Source: Pseudomonas syringae CC1557 (GTDB lineage: Bacteria; Pseudomonadota; Gammaproteobacteria; Pseudomonadales; Pseudomonadaceae). From it: a DNA stretch of 64,000 bases. The DNA lies in contig NZ_CP007014.1 in NCBI RefSeq assembly GCF_000452705.1, forward strand, positions 2,604,001 through 2,668,000, given 5' to 3'. The notes beneath the pieces were generated by a model. The model did not search any database. It saw only the letters and a list, made by a program, of their open reading frames with translations, and was not told the origin of the DNA. A program made the translations under genes and the position numbers. This document shows, piece by piece, positions 27,583-35,740 of the stretch (position 1 is its first letter; every line of letters begins with the position of its first letter).

Positions 27583-28128
27583 TCAGTATTTGTGGAAAAT
27601 TTGCTCTGTGCAAGCGGAGTACCCCACCTTGCATTGAGCAGAAGGTGTTTGTTTATTTTTTTCTTTACAGTCTTTGGCGGACATTTCACTTGCTTCCGCG
27701 ATGGTTCCGGCTCTACTTGCACTAATCACGCCTGTAGAAAATGGCATTCCATTTATTTGAGGCTCGGCGAGCGCTACGCATTGATTGTGATATGAAATAA
27801 GAACTTTGCAATTATCCTCACCGTGAGAAGCGCAACGCCTTAGCGAATCCTCCTCCGCCTCAGATTTTGAAAGCTTACCAGTAGTTACACCGAAGCTCGT
27901 CGTGGCATCAATGGACCCCATCGCGATCGCCCCCCAAGTTTCTATCCATTCTCCGGTTGGACGCGGAGCAACTGGTTGCTGTTGACCGGAGTTTTCTTGT
28001 GGAATCGGCGCACATGCTACCGCACCTTGTCCTCCGATCTGGTACTGCCCCGGTGGACAGCCCTGCTCAGCTTGAACGCTTTCAACGAAGCATGGGAGAA
28101 ATACCACTAAAGTCCAAAGAAATTTCAT
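27583..28128 (-). CDS. DUF4189 exported protein (copy B inside the ICE)
   Basis: A 181-residue protein of the same build: signal peptide (VVFLPCFVESVQA), CPPGQYQIGGQGAVACAP, linker, GEWIETWGAIAMGS, and the ending CTEQIFHKY. It lies 80 bases upstream of copy A, and the intergenic segment is also shared with the 54.5-55.7 kb pair. Its counterpart there is 55123-55680. The 302-base gap upstream (28129-28430) holds the right copy of the repeat and the helicase terminator, but no gene. Confidence 0.85.
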   Translation of the reverse strand: MKFLWTLVVFLPCFVESVQAEQGCPPGQYQIGGQGAVACAPIPQENSGQQQPVAPRPTGEWIETWGAIAMGSIDATTSFGVTTGKLSKSEAEEDSLRRCASHGEDNCKVLISYHNQCVALAEPQINGMPFSTGVISASRAGTIAEASEMSAKDCKEKNKQTPSAQCKVGYSACTEQIFHKY

Positions 28129-28319
28129 GGAATTCCTCTCATTCTTGCATGGTACGATTATCAGTGCTTGGGTGTGTGAGATAACAATGATCGATTTATG
28201 GCGTCTAAGATCTTATTCAAGCCAGGAAATATAGGTCAAATAAAATATTTTTCCTATAGCACAGCTGCCTTATTGACAGGCGGAGAATGCAGCTTGGTGT
28301 CTTGAAACATCAAGCCCTC

Positions 28320-28380
28320 TACATCAATGCTAACGACGTGTGCAAAAGCAAACAACGCACATCACGCTATATCCGATTTA
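28320..28380. repeat. Right copy of the repeat flanking the DUF4189 block
   Basis: Partner of 25979-26040 in the same orientation. It contains CATCAATGCTAA, AGCAAACAACGC and ATCACG. It lies 190-250 bases upstream of the first DUF4189 gene of the block, and just before the helicase terminator. Confidence 0.5.
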
Positions 28381-28393
28381 CTGGCCATGGCTC

Positions 28394-28418
28394 AAAAAAA
28401 ACGGCCCCGAAGGGCCGT
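28394..28418 (-). terminator. Rho-independent terminator after the helicase gene
   Basis: On the minus strand a 7-bp stem ACGGCCC/GGGCCGT with a TTCG loop is followed by eight T. It lies 13 bases past the stop of the SNF2-like helicase at 28431. It should end the transcript of the DNA-processing module and insulates the DUF4189 genes. Confidence 0.9.
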
Positions 28419-28430
28419 AAGTAGAGAGAG

Positions 28431-30710
28431 TCAGGCGGCGACAAGCTGCCGGGCCAGTGCGACCTCGACTGAATCACCGTCTTGGTTCAGGACATCAAGC
28501 CCCGATTCGGGCACGTCGCCCGAGGTGGACTGCGAGACCATGATTTTCTTGGCCATCAGCCCCAGACAGGTCATCTGCGAGGAGCCGGCGTAGCCAAGGT
28601 AGATCACTCGCACGTCCTCTTCTTGCCCGATGCGCCAGGAACGGCGAGCCGCTTGCTGGAGCGAGTACACGTTGTAACCCGATTGCATGAACACGATCGT
28701 CGGGAAATCCAACAGGTCCAATCCCGTCTTGACGAGTTCGGGGTTGGTGATGAGCACATCGATGCCGCGGTCCAACCGCTCGGCAATCCAGTCTTCGCGG
28801 CGGCTGGCATCTACGCTCGCGCGCAGTACCGCCACCTTGAAGCCTTCCTGTTCCAGCAGCATCTTCAGGCGCGACGTGGTGTCGCGCTTGCCGGTATAGA
28901 CCGTATAGGTCAGGACCTTGCGCCCCTGCGCCTTCTCCTGCTTGCAGACGTTGATTAGCTCGCGCTCCTTGGGAGTGATCTCGAACTCGTTGAACTGAGC
29001 CGGGACGAATGCCAAGGTGTCCCGCGTGCGCGGATGCACCACGGTCTCCGACCGGAAACAGCAATCCGGCCAGGCCAGCAGCACGTTGAGAACCACCCCT
29101 AGCAAGGTCGTGTCGCGTCGCGCCAGAGCCTGCTTCAGCTGCGTGTTTAGCCGACCCGCCAGGTCGCGGTAGGCCGCGGCTTGTGCCGTGTCCATCGCGA
29201 CTTCACGGAACTCCTCGTCATACGGGGGCAGAACGTCGCCACCGATGTCCTTGAGCTTGAGGAAGATCGTGAACGGCAGGATGCAGCGCAGCACGCCCTT
29301 GGGGCCGAAGCCCGGAGCCTTGACCGTTCGGACACTGACTTTCGTGCCTTTCGCAGTCTTGTGCGCCGTGCCGGTGCTCTCGGAATAGATGTCCTTGAGG
29401 ACACCGTGATCGCGCATGAACGCCATCGCGGCCGAGGTCATGCTGCCGTTCGTGGTCGGGCGGTAGCCGTCTTCGATCATCCGCCCGGGAAGGGCTCGGA
29501 ACAGCAGATAGAACAGGTCGTCACCGTAGCCACCCATCAGCGTGCCAGTGAGCAGCAACGTCTTGCGAGACTTTGCTGCCAGCACACCCATGGCCTGCCC
29601 TTGGGCGCTGCCGCCGTTCTTGTACTCGTGCGCCTCGTCGGCGATGAGTAGGTCGAACGTACCTTGAGGAAGGTATCTCTTGATGAACTCGGACGGCTGA
29701 TAGCCTCCCTCACCAAACCCGAACTCCATGTTCGCCATCGCACGTTCCATGCGCGTCGCCTGGCGGTCTGAGAAGACCAGCTCGCCGCGGTCATCCATCA
29801 AGTTGATGAACTCATGGATGTTGTCGCCCAGCATCGATGCCAGAAAGCCGTCACCGAACTTCTGCATCAGCTTCTGCGCGGTTACTTCCCCAATTGTCGG
29901 GATGCGTTTCAAGGCTTTGAGGACGGCCGAGGACTGGTCGCTACCGGACAGGCTTCTCGGGCGGACCAGAGTCCAAAGAGGCGCGGCGCAATGGCTGCAC
30001 TTCCTGCGGTACTCCTCGGCTTCGAGTTCGATCGGATTGACCGGTTCGCCGTCGAGGTCGGTGATGGCATGGCCGCAGTCCGGGCAGGCTGCTACGTCGC
30101 CGTCGCGGGTGCGCCGCCGGCTGAAGACGGGCCGCCAGTGGAAGCCCATCCGCATCCGCACGCGCCCCAGGACGAAGAACTCCTGAGCCGTGGGCTGCAC
30201 GCTCAACTGCTCGCGCAACTTGATGAGCTTGACCAGTGTGTCGGGGCCGTTGAGTACCCAGACCTTTGCGCCGGCCACCGTCTCCTGAATCTCTCGCCGC
30301 CACTTGTAAACCAGATGCGGTGGCGAAAGAACCAGGGTGCGGCGGTAGCCCTCGGCATGGAGCACGGCGGCCGTGGCGATGCCGACGGTCGTCTTGCCGC
30401 AGCCCATTTCGCCGTTGACGATCGCGGCGCGCTCGCCACGGTCGATAAGCAACTCGGCGGCGGCATGGACGACTTCGGCCTGGGCCTCAAACAGTTTGCG
30501 CTTGAGGCTGGTGACAATGAGCTGACGGTGCGCCTGCGGCTGGCCCGTATAGACCGGCGGGTTTGCGCGATTGAGGGAGTCGAGCAGTTCGTCGCCGAAC
30601 TCACCGACAAAATCCTGAAGGCTCAGGGTCAAAGGGGAAGATTCCGCATCGAGCAGTTCGCCCTGCACGGGAGTGTCTTCTGCGGCAGTAGAGTCGAGAT
30701 CGAGGGACAT
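28431..30710 (-). CDS. SNF2-like DEAH helicase with zinc ribbon and HhH insert
   Basis: A 759-residue ATP-dependent helicase/translocase. Motif I is NGEMGCGKTT (residues 99-108). Motif II is IADEAHE (DEAH at 358-361) and motif III is LLLTGT at about 385-390. Motifs V-VI are TGLDLLDFPT and QQAARRSWRIGQ, the SNF2-type arginine finger. Between motifs Ia and II is an insert with a CPDC...CSHC zinc ribbon (209-241), followed by a helix-hairpin-helix-like IPTIGEVTAQKLMQKFG. Such proteins are standard in clc-type ICEs, without assigned function. It is the 3'-most gene of its module, followed by a terminator. Confidence 0.88.
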   Translation of the reverse strand: MSLDLDSTAAEDTPVQGELLDAESSPLTLSLQDFVGEFGDELLDSLNRANPPVYTGQPQAHRQLIVTSLKRKLFEAQAEVVHAAAELLIDRGERAAIVNGEMGCGKTTVGIATAAVLHAEGYRRTLVLSPPHLVYKWRREIQETVAGAKVWVLNGPDTLVKLIKLREQLSVQPTAQEFFVLGRVRMRMGFHWRPVFSRRRTRDGDVAACPDCGHAITDLDGEPVNPIELEAEEYRRKCSHCAAPLWTLVRPRSLSGSDQSSAVLKALKRIPTIGEVTAQKLMQKFGDGFLASMLGDNIHEFINLMDDRGELVFSDRQATRMERAMANMEFGFGEGGYQPSEFIKRYLPQGTFDLLIADEAHEYKNGGSAQGQAMGVLAAKSRKTLLLTGTLMGGYGDDLFYLLFRALPGRMIEDGYRPTTNGSMTSAAMAFMRDHGVLKDIYSESTGTAHKTAKGTKVSVRTVKAPGFGPKGVLRCILPFTIFLKLKDIGGDVLPPYDEEFREVAMDTAQAAAYRDLAGRLNTQLKQALARRDTTLLGVVLNVLLAWPDCCFRSETVVHPRTRDTLAFVPAQFNEFEITPKERELINVCKQEKAQGRKVLTYTVYTGKRDTTSRLKMLLEQEGFKVAVLRASVDASRREDWIAERLDRGIDVLITNPELVKTGLDLLDFPTIVFMQSGYNVYSLQQAARRSWRIGQEEDVRVIYLGYAGSSQMTCLGLMAKKIMVSQSTSGDVPESGLDVLNQDGDSVEVALARQLVAA

Positions 30711-30731
30711 GGTGATGCTCCAAAGAAAAAT

Positions 30732-30770
30732 GGGGCATGCACCACCCCCAGCGGGGCAATGGCATGCCCC
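30732..30770 (-). terminator. Double hairpin with CATG arms upstream of the helicase
   Basis: GGGGCATGC (30732-30740) pairs with GCATGCCCC (30762-30770). Inside, CCCC pairs with GGGG around a 3-base loop. Read on the minus strand the structure is followed by ATTTTTC, then the ribosome-binding site and ATG of the helicase at 30710. It can act as an attenuator or as a terminator of the upstream small gene. Confidence 0.6.
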
Positions 30771-30854
30771 GGGGTGGGAAGATCAATCTCAATCGGCAAG
30801 CGGCCGACGGTGGATGGAAAACGCAGGCCTTGGCAGCCTGTGGGTGAAACGTGC

Positions 30855-31160
30855 TTAGTCTTCGGACCGCAGCACGATGAGGGTGAAATGGCGTTTCGCA
30901 TCGGTGACGATGCGAATGCTCAGCTCAGGGTGGACCACGTAGTGCGACTCCAGCGATGCGCCCGATTGCAGTGCGATGCCGTTGGCTTGCCATTGCTCCT
31001 CGGTGACTTCACCCCAATCGCCACGGGCGTGGCGACGGAAGTACGGAAGCGGGTCCAGACGGCCAGAGCGGACCATGCGGTCGATGCCTTTGCTGAGGAT
31101 GAGTGCGCCGATGGGAAACAGCAGCTCCCGGCAGTAGGTCTCTATGCGATGCGATGCCAT
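30855..31160 (-). CDS. Small ICE protein with RGDWGE motif (paralog 1)
   Basis: A 101-residue soluble protein containing FRRHARGDWGEVTEEQWQAN in its middle and a beta-rich end (LSIRIVTDAKRHFTLIVLRSED). I know no function. The protein encoded just upstream (31250-31570) has the same core, so the two arose by duplication. The start at 31160 has GGAGGAG before it. A long frame upstream in the same phase only reflects base composition. Confidence 0.75.
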   Translation of the reverse strand: MASHRIETYCRELLFPIGALILSKGIDRMVRSGRLDPLPYFRRHARGDWGEVTEEQWQANGIALQSGASLESHYVVHPELSIRIVTDAKRHFTLIVLRSED

Positions 31161-31249
31161 GGGCTCCTCCTTGATGTAGCATTGAGCCACGACACCCCTG
31201 GCGGAGTGAAGTGGCTCCGTCAGGTGGATGGGATGACGATGTGCTGTCT

Positions 31250-31570
31250 TCAGATCATGTCGCGCTCTTCGGGAAGCTGGACCACCGTTGTCTGGTGGTC
31301 TTCGCTGGTCCTGACGATCAGCACCAGCTCCGGCGTGATCCGGTAGTAGGAGATCATCAGGTTTTTCTGTTGGAGTGCGGCGTCGTTGGCTTGGCGGGTC
31401 GCCTCGTCGATCTCTCCCCAATCGCCGCGCACATGACGCTGCACATAAGCGAGGGGATCGATGAGACTTTTGCAGGCCAGCCAATGCACCTTTTCGCTCA
31501 ACTGCAGCGAGGCCGGTGCGAACACTGGTTGCTTCTGCTGCGCAGGCCGCTGGAACAGACGTGAGAGCAT
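31250..31570 (-). CDS. Small ICE protein with RGDWGE motif (paralog 2)
   Basis: A 106-residue protein with QRHVRGDWGEIDEATRQAN and a similar C-terminal pattern (PELVLIVRTSEDHQTTVV). It is a clear paralog of the neighbouring 101-residue protein. Conserved Arg-Gly-Asp-Trp-Gly-Glu and a spaced Asn suggest a shared fold or ligand. AAAGGAG lies before the ATG. Both genes stand between the helicase and the NPPY methyltransferase. Confidence 0.75.
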   Translation of the reverse strand: MLSRLFQRPAQQKQPVFAPASLQLSEKVHWLACKSLIDPLAYVQRHVRGDWGEIDEATRQANDAALQQKNLMISYYRITPELVLIVRTSEDHQTTVVQLPEERDMI

Positions 31571-31618
31571 GGTGTTTCTCCTTTGATGAAGTGCAGCGGG
31601 ACGTCAGGCGTCCGGGGA

Positions 31619-32728
31619 TTAGCGGATGGTCAACACCTCGCCCCGTGTCGGGGAGCCAGGCGTCATATCCCATGCGCGGATGACGGGGACGAACTTGTCG
31701 GTGAGGATCCGGGTTTCGGCGATGGAGCCGTCGTCGCGTTCGGTGAATTCCCTCTGGAGCGTCTTGTCCTTGTGGGTGTCACCTTTGACGACGAGCAGGC
31801 GCCCTGTCTTGGAACGCACCACGCCTGATATCGCGCCCGCGGCCAGGGCCAAAGCGAGATGCCAGTGGGAAAGAGCACGCGCTGGAGGACGCAGCGACTG
31901 CTGCGCGGCCCCCAGGTGCGTGTCCAGCGATGGCCAGAGGCCTTGGAGCCGACCAACCTCATCGGCGAACTGCTCCGGCTCCATCGTCACGCGGAAAAAG
32001 TGCTCCGGCTCGGCCGGACTGGCGGGGACGATGTAAGGCTGGAGCGGCCATTCGCTCGGCAGCTCCTCGGCTTCGACTTCGCCAAGCCCAACCTGCAGCA
32101 GCAGATTGCGCATAGTCTTGACGCCATCCGGCGCCTGCTCGCGCTGGCGCATCCGGCGGCCGAAGATCACCAGCTGCTTGAACTGCGTCTCTACCGCTCG
32201 GTAAATCCGCAGGTCCGTGTAGTGGCGCGTCAGCCAGCCGACCAGCTCCGCATCCAGCACGTAGCCTGGAACGATGAAGACCAGCACACCGCCGTACTGC
32301 AGCAGCGACAAGGTTCGCTGATAGAACAGCTTTTCGAGGCGGGCGCGGCCCTGGCCCTGATACCCAATGTTGCCGTTGACGTCTTTGGACAGGTCGCCAT
32401 ACGGAGGGTTGAGCCAGAGCAGCCCGAAGGACTGCTTGGAAATCATCGTGTCCATCAGGTCCGCGTGCAGGCAGTGATCGGCCAGGCCGCGGGCATGGCG
32501 TGCCCGCTCCGCGTCGAACTCGACAGCGAACGCCTTGGCCTGCTCGCGCCCGAGGGCATGGGCGGCTTCAGCGATCGCCACGCCTTCGCCTGCGCAAGGA
32601 TCGAGAATGCACATCGGTCCGTCGCTTGGCATGAGTGCGTTGAGAGCTCTTTCGAGCGTGGGTTCATCCGTAGGGAAGTATCCATTGCGAATGAAATTGC
32701 GGGCGAGCCGCGGGAACATGAGGGCCAT
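31619..32728 (-). CDS. DUF6094-like SAM-dependent adenine-type DNA methyltransferase
   Basis: A 369-residue protein with a class I methyltransferase fold. The SAM-binding motif I is ILDPCAGEG at about residues 41-49. The catalytic motif IV is WLNPPYGD (NPPY at about 105-108), the mark of N6-adenine or N4-cytosine methylation. The C-terminal half is unlike known target-recognition domains. It begins MALMFPRLARNFIRNGYFPT, typical of ICE/plasmid DUF6094 proteins. No restriction enzyme gene is adjacent, so protection of ICE DNA is one possible role. AGGAGAT precedes the ATG. Confidence 0.82.
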   Translation of the reverse strand: MALMFPRLARNFIRNGYFPTDEPTLERALNALMPSDGPMCILDPCAGEGVAIAEAAHALGREQAKAFAVEFDAERARHARGLADHCLHADLMDTMISKQSFGLLWLNPPYGDLSKDVNGNIGYQGQGRARLEKLFYQRTLSLLQYGGVLVFIVPGYVLDAELVGWLTRHYTDLRIYRAVETQFKQLVIFGRRMRQREQAPDGVKTMRNLLLQVGLGEVEAEELPSEWPLQPYIVPASPAEPEHFFRVTMEPEQFADEVGRLQGLWPSLDTHLGAAQQSLRPPARALSHWHLALALAAGAISGVVRSKTGRLLVVKGDTHKDKTLQREFTERDDGSIAETRILTDKFVPVIRAWDMTPGSPTRGEVLTIR

Positions 32729-32792
32729 CAATATCTCCTGGTTGGTGGGGATGAATGGTGGAAGCCCGCCAAGGCGTGCCTCCACGGGTAGG

Positions 32793-33443
32793 TCAAGCCG
32801 TTACCGCTTTGGGCGCAGAAATCTTGGCCGGATAGGCATCGGCGGTGAGCACGTCACTGCGGATCAGGGTGCCCAGCGCCAGAGTCAGCGCTGGCACGTC
32901 GATGGTGAGCTGATGGCCTTCCAGTGGCCCGAGGGCGAACGGAAGGCGGGTCAGCATCTCGCGGGTTTGCAGCAGTTCCAGCACGGTCTCGCGCCAGTGA
33001 TCGAGCAAGGGCAACGGGCAGGTGTCCCGCACCAGCATCCACAGGCGGTCGAGCCGGTGGGCGCTGTCGCGTGGCAGCAATGCCAGCGCGCTGGCGTTGG
33101 CTTTGTCGGGCTTGACGCAGCGCCGGTCGAACAGCCACACGTTGGAAAGAGAGCCGAACAGCGTGCGCCGGTAGGCGCGTGTGACGCGCTTTTCCAGTCG
33201 ATCAACGTTGCCGATGAACACCGGGACGCTGCCACCCTGGTCGGTGATGACGTGGAACTGGTCCAGTCCCTGCTCGTCGCCGCCAAGGGTCAGACGAGCT
33301 AGGAACTGCTGGACGGCGGTGTCGCGCGCCCAGATCGAAAGGAAGATCAGGTTGCCTTGATTGTTGCCGACGCAGGCGTCGGCCATCACGTCCGGGCATT
33401 CGTCGATGCGATACAGCGTGGTGGAAGAAGTGTTTGCGGGCAT
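32793..33443 (-). CDS. Conserved hypothetical ICE protein
   Basis: A 216-residue soluble protein without recognisable motif. It begins MPANTSSTTLYRIDECPDVM and has segments such as ITDQGGSVPVFIGNVDRLE and VWLFDRRCVKPD. The composition is that of a normal cytoplasmic protein and codon use matches the ICE backbone. It is separated from its neighbours by hairpin-bearing gaps of 64 and 75 bases, like the other genes of this module. Confidence 0.7.
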   Translation of the reverse strand: MPANTSSTTLYRIDECPDVMADACVGNNQGNLIFLSIWARDTAVQQFLARLTLGGDEQGLDQFHVITDQGGSVPVFIGNVDRLEKRVTRAYRRTLFGSLSNVWLFDRRCVKPDKANASALALLPRDSAHRLDRLWMLVRDTCPLPLLDHWRETVLELLQTREMLTRLPFALGPLEGHQLTIDVPALTLALGTLIRSDVLTADAYPAKISAPKAVTA

Positions 33444-33468
33444 GGTGATGTCCTCGATTGACCGGGAA

Positions 33469-33495
33469 CAGCACCGCCCTCGGAGGCTGGTGCTG
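33469..33495 (-). promoter_or_regulatory. Leader hairpin before the 216-residue protein
   Basis: CAGCACC (33469-33475) pairs with GGTGCTG (33489-33495), and a shorter CCT/AGG stem closes the inside. It lies 25 bases upstream of the ATG at 33443. One of the recurrent leader hairpins of this module. Confidence 0.5.
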
Positions 33496-33518
33496 CCCCT
33501 GGGCTGGAAGGAAAACGC

Positions 33519-33779
33519 TCAGTCCGGCTCGAACTGCCGGGTGTGCGGATTGAAATGAAGCACCTCGTCTGATGCTGTGATCGGCGTGAAGCCGTCCAGG
33601 TAGATGTTGTTGAGGTACTGGTCGCGGTAGGTCAGTGCCTGCCGCGCCTGTTCCTCGGTGAGACCGTTGTTGATGAAGTACTCCAGCATTTCCTCGTCCG
33701 AGGAAACTTCGTCGTTGGACAACTGCTCTTCAACGAATGCCAGCAGCGACCGCGGGAGCATTGCCAGGATCAGGCTCAT
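33519..33779 (-). CDS. Small acidic ICE protein
   Basis: An 86-residue acidic protein (EEQLSNDEVSSDEEMLEYF) ending HFNPHTRQFEPD. Helices dominate the first two thirds; the middle NGLTEEQARQALTYRDQYL could be a UBA-like or three-helix fold. No function is known. A GGAGAAACC site precedes the ATG, and the gap to DUF3275 is 24 bases, so the two are co-transcribed. Confidence 0.65.
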   Translation of the reverse strand: MSLILAMLPRSLLAFVEEQLSNDEVSSDEEMLEYFINNGLTEEQARQALTYRDQYLNNIYLDGFTPITASDEVLHFNPHTRQFEPD

Positions 33780-33803
33780 GTCGGTTTCTCCTGGTTCAGA
33801 CCA

Positions 33804-34508
33804 TCAGCGCCGCGGCGGGTACGCAGTTTGCAGTTCGGCCTGTCGGCTCCACTCTTGCGTTTTGAAGTCCAGCGCGAAACCCAGCTCGTTCAGGCGGGCG
33901 ATTTGTGCGCGCAAGGCGCGGCGGTCAATGGTCGAATCCAGCTTCACAGATTCGCCCAGCGGCCACAGTGCGCCGAACAGCGCGGCGTCCGGATCTTCTT
34001 CGCTGCCGGGGGCGGCAGACGCAGCGGGCGGCGGCGCATCCACACCGAACGGCGTGGTATCAATCAGCGGGTCCGCCGATGCCTCCAAGGGGGCAGGTTT
34101 GGCGGGTCGCGAGGCTCTGGCGGGCTTGGCCGACGTTGCCACCGGCTGCGCCCCAAGCTCTTCTTCGAGCGGATCGACATCCTGTGTGGCGAAGCTGCGT
34201 GCCTCGTCACGGCTCAGCTTTTCTATGCCGTTGAGCGTCATTCCGTCCAGGCTGGCGCGGATCTCGAACCGCATGCCGCCGCCGACCGGATAGGACTTCG
34301 GAAAGATGTACCTGATGACGAATTCTCCGTCGTACTTGCCTTCGGGGTACTGCTCCAGCTCGGGGTCTTTGACCTCGAACACACCAAGGTGTGTGGAAAG
34401 GCGGCCGACCGGGAACGGGCCGTACTTACCGCGGACGGTGCGCAGCGTGAGCTGGCCCGGGACGACGATGGGCGATACCGATCTCTCGGGCACCGATGTG
34501 ACTGCCAT
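33804..34508 (-). CDS. DUF3275 family ICE protein
   Basis: A 234-residue protein. The N-terminal half is the DUF3275 domain: VPGQLTLRTVRGKYGPFPVG, then LGVFEVKDPELEQYPEGKYDG and FVIRYIFPKSY. A low-complexity Pro/Ala linker at about 110-175 leads to a short C-terminal helical part (RALRAQIARLNELGFALD). DUF3275 genes are typical of clc/PAPI-type islands; the beta-rich domain may bind nucleic acid, which is a guess. The start at 34508 has AGGAG. Confidence 0.85.
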   Translation of the reverse strand: MAVTSVPERSVSPIVVPGQLTLRTVRGKYGPFPVGRLSTHLGVFEVKDPELEQYPEGKYDGEFVIRYIFPKSYPVGGGMRFEIRASLDGMTLNGIEKLSRDEARSFATQDVDPLEEELGAQPVATSAKPARASRPAKPAPLEASADPLIDTTPFGVDAPPPAASAAPGSEEDPDAALFGALWPLGESVKLDSTIDRRALRAQIARLNELGFALDFKTQEWSRQAELQTAYPPRR

Positions 34509-34532
34509 GATGGCTCTCCTTTGAGAAATAGG

Positions 34533-34566
34533 AAAAAGCGGCTTGGCCCCGTGAGGGGCCAAGCCG
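34533..34566 (-). terminator. Terminator/attenuator between DUF3577 and DUF3275
   Basis: A perfect 12-bp stem CGGCTTGGCCCC/GGGGCCAAGCCG (34539-34566) with a 4-base loop. On the minus strand it is followed by CTTTTTCC. It starts three bases after the DUF3577 stop and ends 25 bases before the DUF3275 start. It should terminate most transcription between the two genes, or act as an attenuator. Confidence 0.85.
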
Positions 34567-34568
34567 GG

Positions 34569-35498
34569 TCAAAACGAAGCAACCAATGCCAGTTCCTGCT
34601 CCTCGACCGCACCTTCGTGCTCGCGCTCGGCGTACTCGATAGGTTGGTCGGAAACGGGGTTGGCGGCCGTGTCGATGATGGTGTCGGCTTTGGTCGCGGA
34701 TGCGTCCATCTCCGGCGGCGCCTTGGCTTGCGCCTGGCTCGTCGGATAGACCTGGGTGCCGTCGATCTTGATCAGACCGATGTGGACCAGCGTCGATTCC
34801 AGGCTCGCGGCAGGTTCCCCGGCGTGCTCGCCCTTGGTGCGGATGTACGGATCGATCTTCATGTCGTTGAGACGGAAGGCGATCAGCACCTTGCGATCCC
34901 CTTCGATGGCCTGCACGCATCGGCGAACCAGATGCTCGGCTTCAGGGGTGGCGACGATCGTGTCGAAGTACCGGTATTCCGGTTCATCGACAGGTCCTGT
35001 CAGTGCGGCGATGGAGCACGACAGGAACGGATCGCCACCCTTGGGGGTGACGTCCTTCGGACGGTTGAGGTAGCCGATGCCACGGGTAATCAGCTCGTGC
35101 TGCTCGATCGAAGCCAGTTCGGCCCTATCGATCAGCTCGGCCTTGAGCAGTCGCGCCTTGAGAGACGCGGCGGCCTTGCCCTTGTGCTCGCCCTTGTCGC
35201 GGATGTACGCATCGCCCCAGAGGTCGCCGAGGCGGAAGCGCACCAGCGGGCGCTGCTTGGGATCTTCAACGCCGACGTAGCGCTGAACGAGCTTCTTGGC
35301 CTCTGCACCCGAGACCTTGACGTCGAAGTAGCGATAGCTGGGATCCCTGGCGGGGCCGACCAGCGCGGCGATGGTGCATGCAACGAAAGGCTGCGCACGG
35401 CGGCCGCCCCTGACGGGTACTTCACGGGCACGTTGCAGATAGCCGATGCCTGAGGTGTGCAGATCGAAGTACGATTTCTCGTTGGACGTGGTGTTCAT
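34569..35498 (-). CDS. STY4534-type ICE replication protein with two DUF3577 domains
   Basis: A 309-residue protein made of two copies of the same domain. Repeat 1 (about 14-115) contains GIGYLQRAREV, SYRYFDVKVSG and DAYIRDKGEHKGKAAASL. Repeat 2 (about 140-240) contains GIGYLNRPKDV, EYRYFDTIVAT and DPYIRTKGEHAGEPAASL. An acidic tail follows. DUF3577 proteins of this sort are annotated as ICE replication/maintenance proteins. The domain duplication within one chain is plain. The start at 35498 has GGAGATTCACC, after a long structured leader. Confidence 0.85.
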   Translation of the reverse strand: MNTTSNEKSYFDLHTSGIGYLQRAREVPVRGGRRAQPFVACTIAALVGPARDPSYRYFDVKVSGAEAKKLVQRYVGVEDPKQRPLVRFRLGDLWGDAYIRDKGEHKGKAAASLKARLLKAELIDRAELASIEQHELITRGIGYLNRPKDVTPKGGDPFLSCSIAALTGPVDEPEYRYFDTIVATPEAEHLVRRCVQAIEGDRKVLIAFRLNDMKIDPYIRTKGEHAGEPAASLESTLVHIGLIKIDGTQVYPTSQAQAKAPPEMDASATKADTIIDTAANPVSDQPIEYAEREHEGAVEEQELALVASF

Positions 35499-35740
35499 GG
35501 TGAATCTCCATAGGGAAGAAGCGGAGACACACCGAGCCCACGCAAGCGGGGAAGGGTGCGTAACCCCGCGATGGGTTGATAAGGCGAAAGCATCCGCCAC
35601 CGGACAGGCCGGTGGACGCTCGCAGGTGGATGCGGTGCGAGCTGGCTCGGTCACGCAGCGGGAGCTGCGCCGCAACCTCGAAGACCGATGGTTGCCTGGC
35701 ATGTCGCTGACAACGTCAGCAGGCATGGGGGCAGCATGGG
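35499..35740 (-). promoter_or_regulatory. Long structured leader with CATG-stem-CATG element E1
   Basis: Many nested stems precede the DUF3577 gene. Examples are CCACCGG/CCGGTGG (7 bp) enclosed by GCATCC/GGATGC, and CGCAGC/GCTGCG (35654-35669). GCAACC/GGTTGC (35672-35677 with 35690-35695) comes next. The element proper is CATG (35700-35703), a 6-bp stem GCTGAC-AAC-GTCAGC (35706-35720), and CATG (35724-35727). ACCGAGCC near 35533 can pair with GGCTCGGT near 35644 over the whole leader. The same order of parts recurs at 39.05 and 40.2 kb. Confidence 0.65.

Noticed and set aside
29814..31346. A 510-codon plus-strand frame
   Set aside because: It is antisense to the helicase and the small RGDWGE genes. 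The high GC at third positions leaves such frames open by chance, and its translation has no domain pattern.
33828..35453. A 541-codon plus-strand frame
   Set aside because: It is antisense to DUF3275 and DUF3577, both of which are recognised families; the frame is a composition effect.
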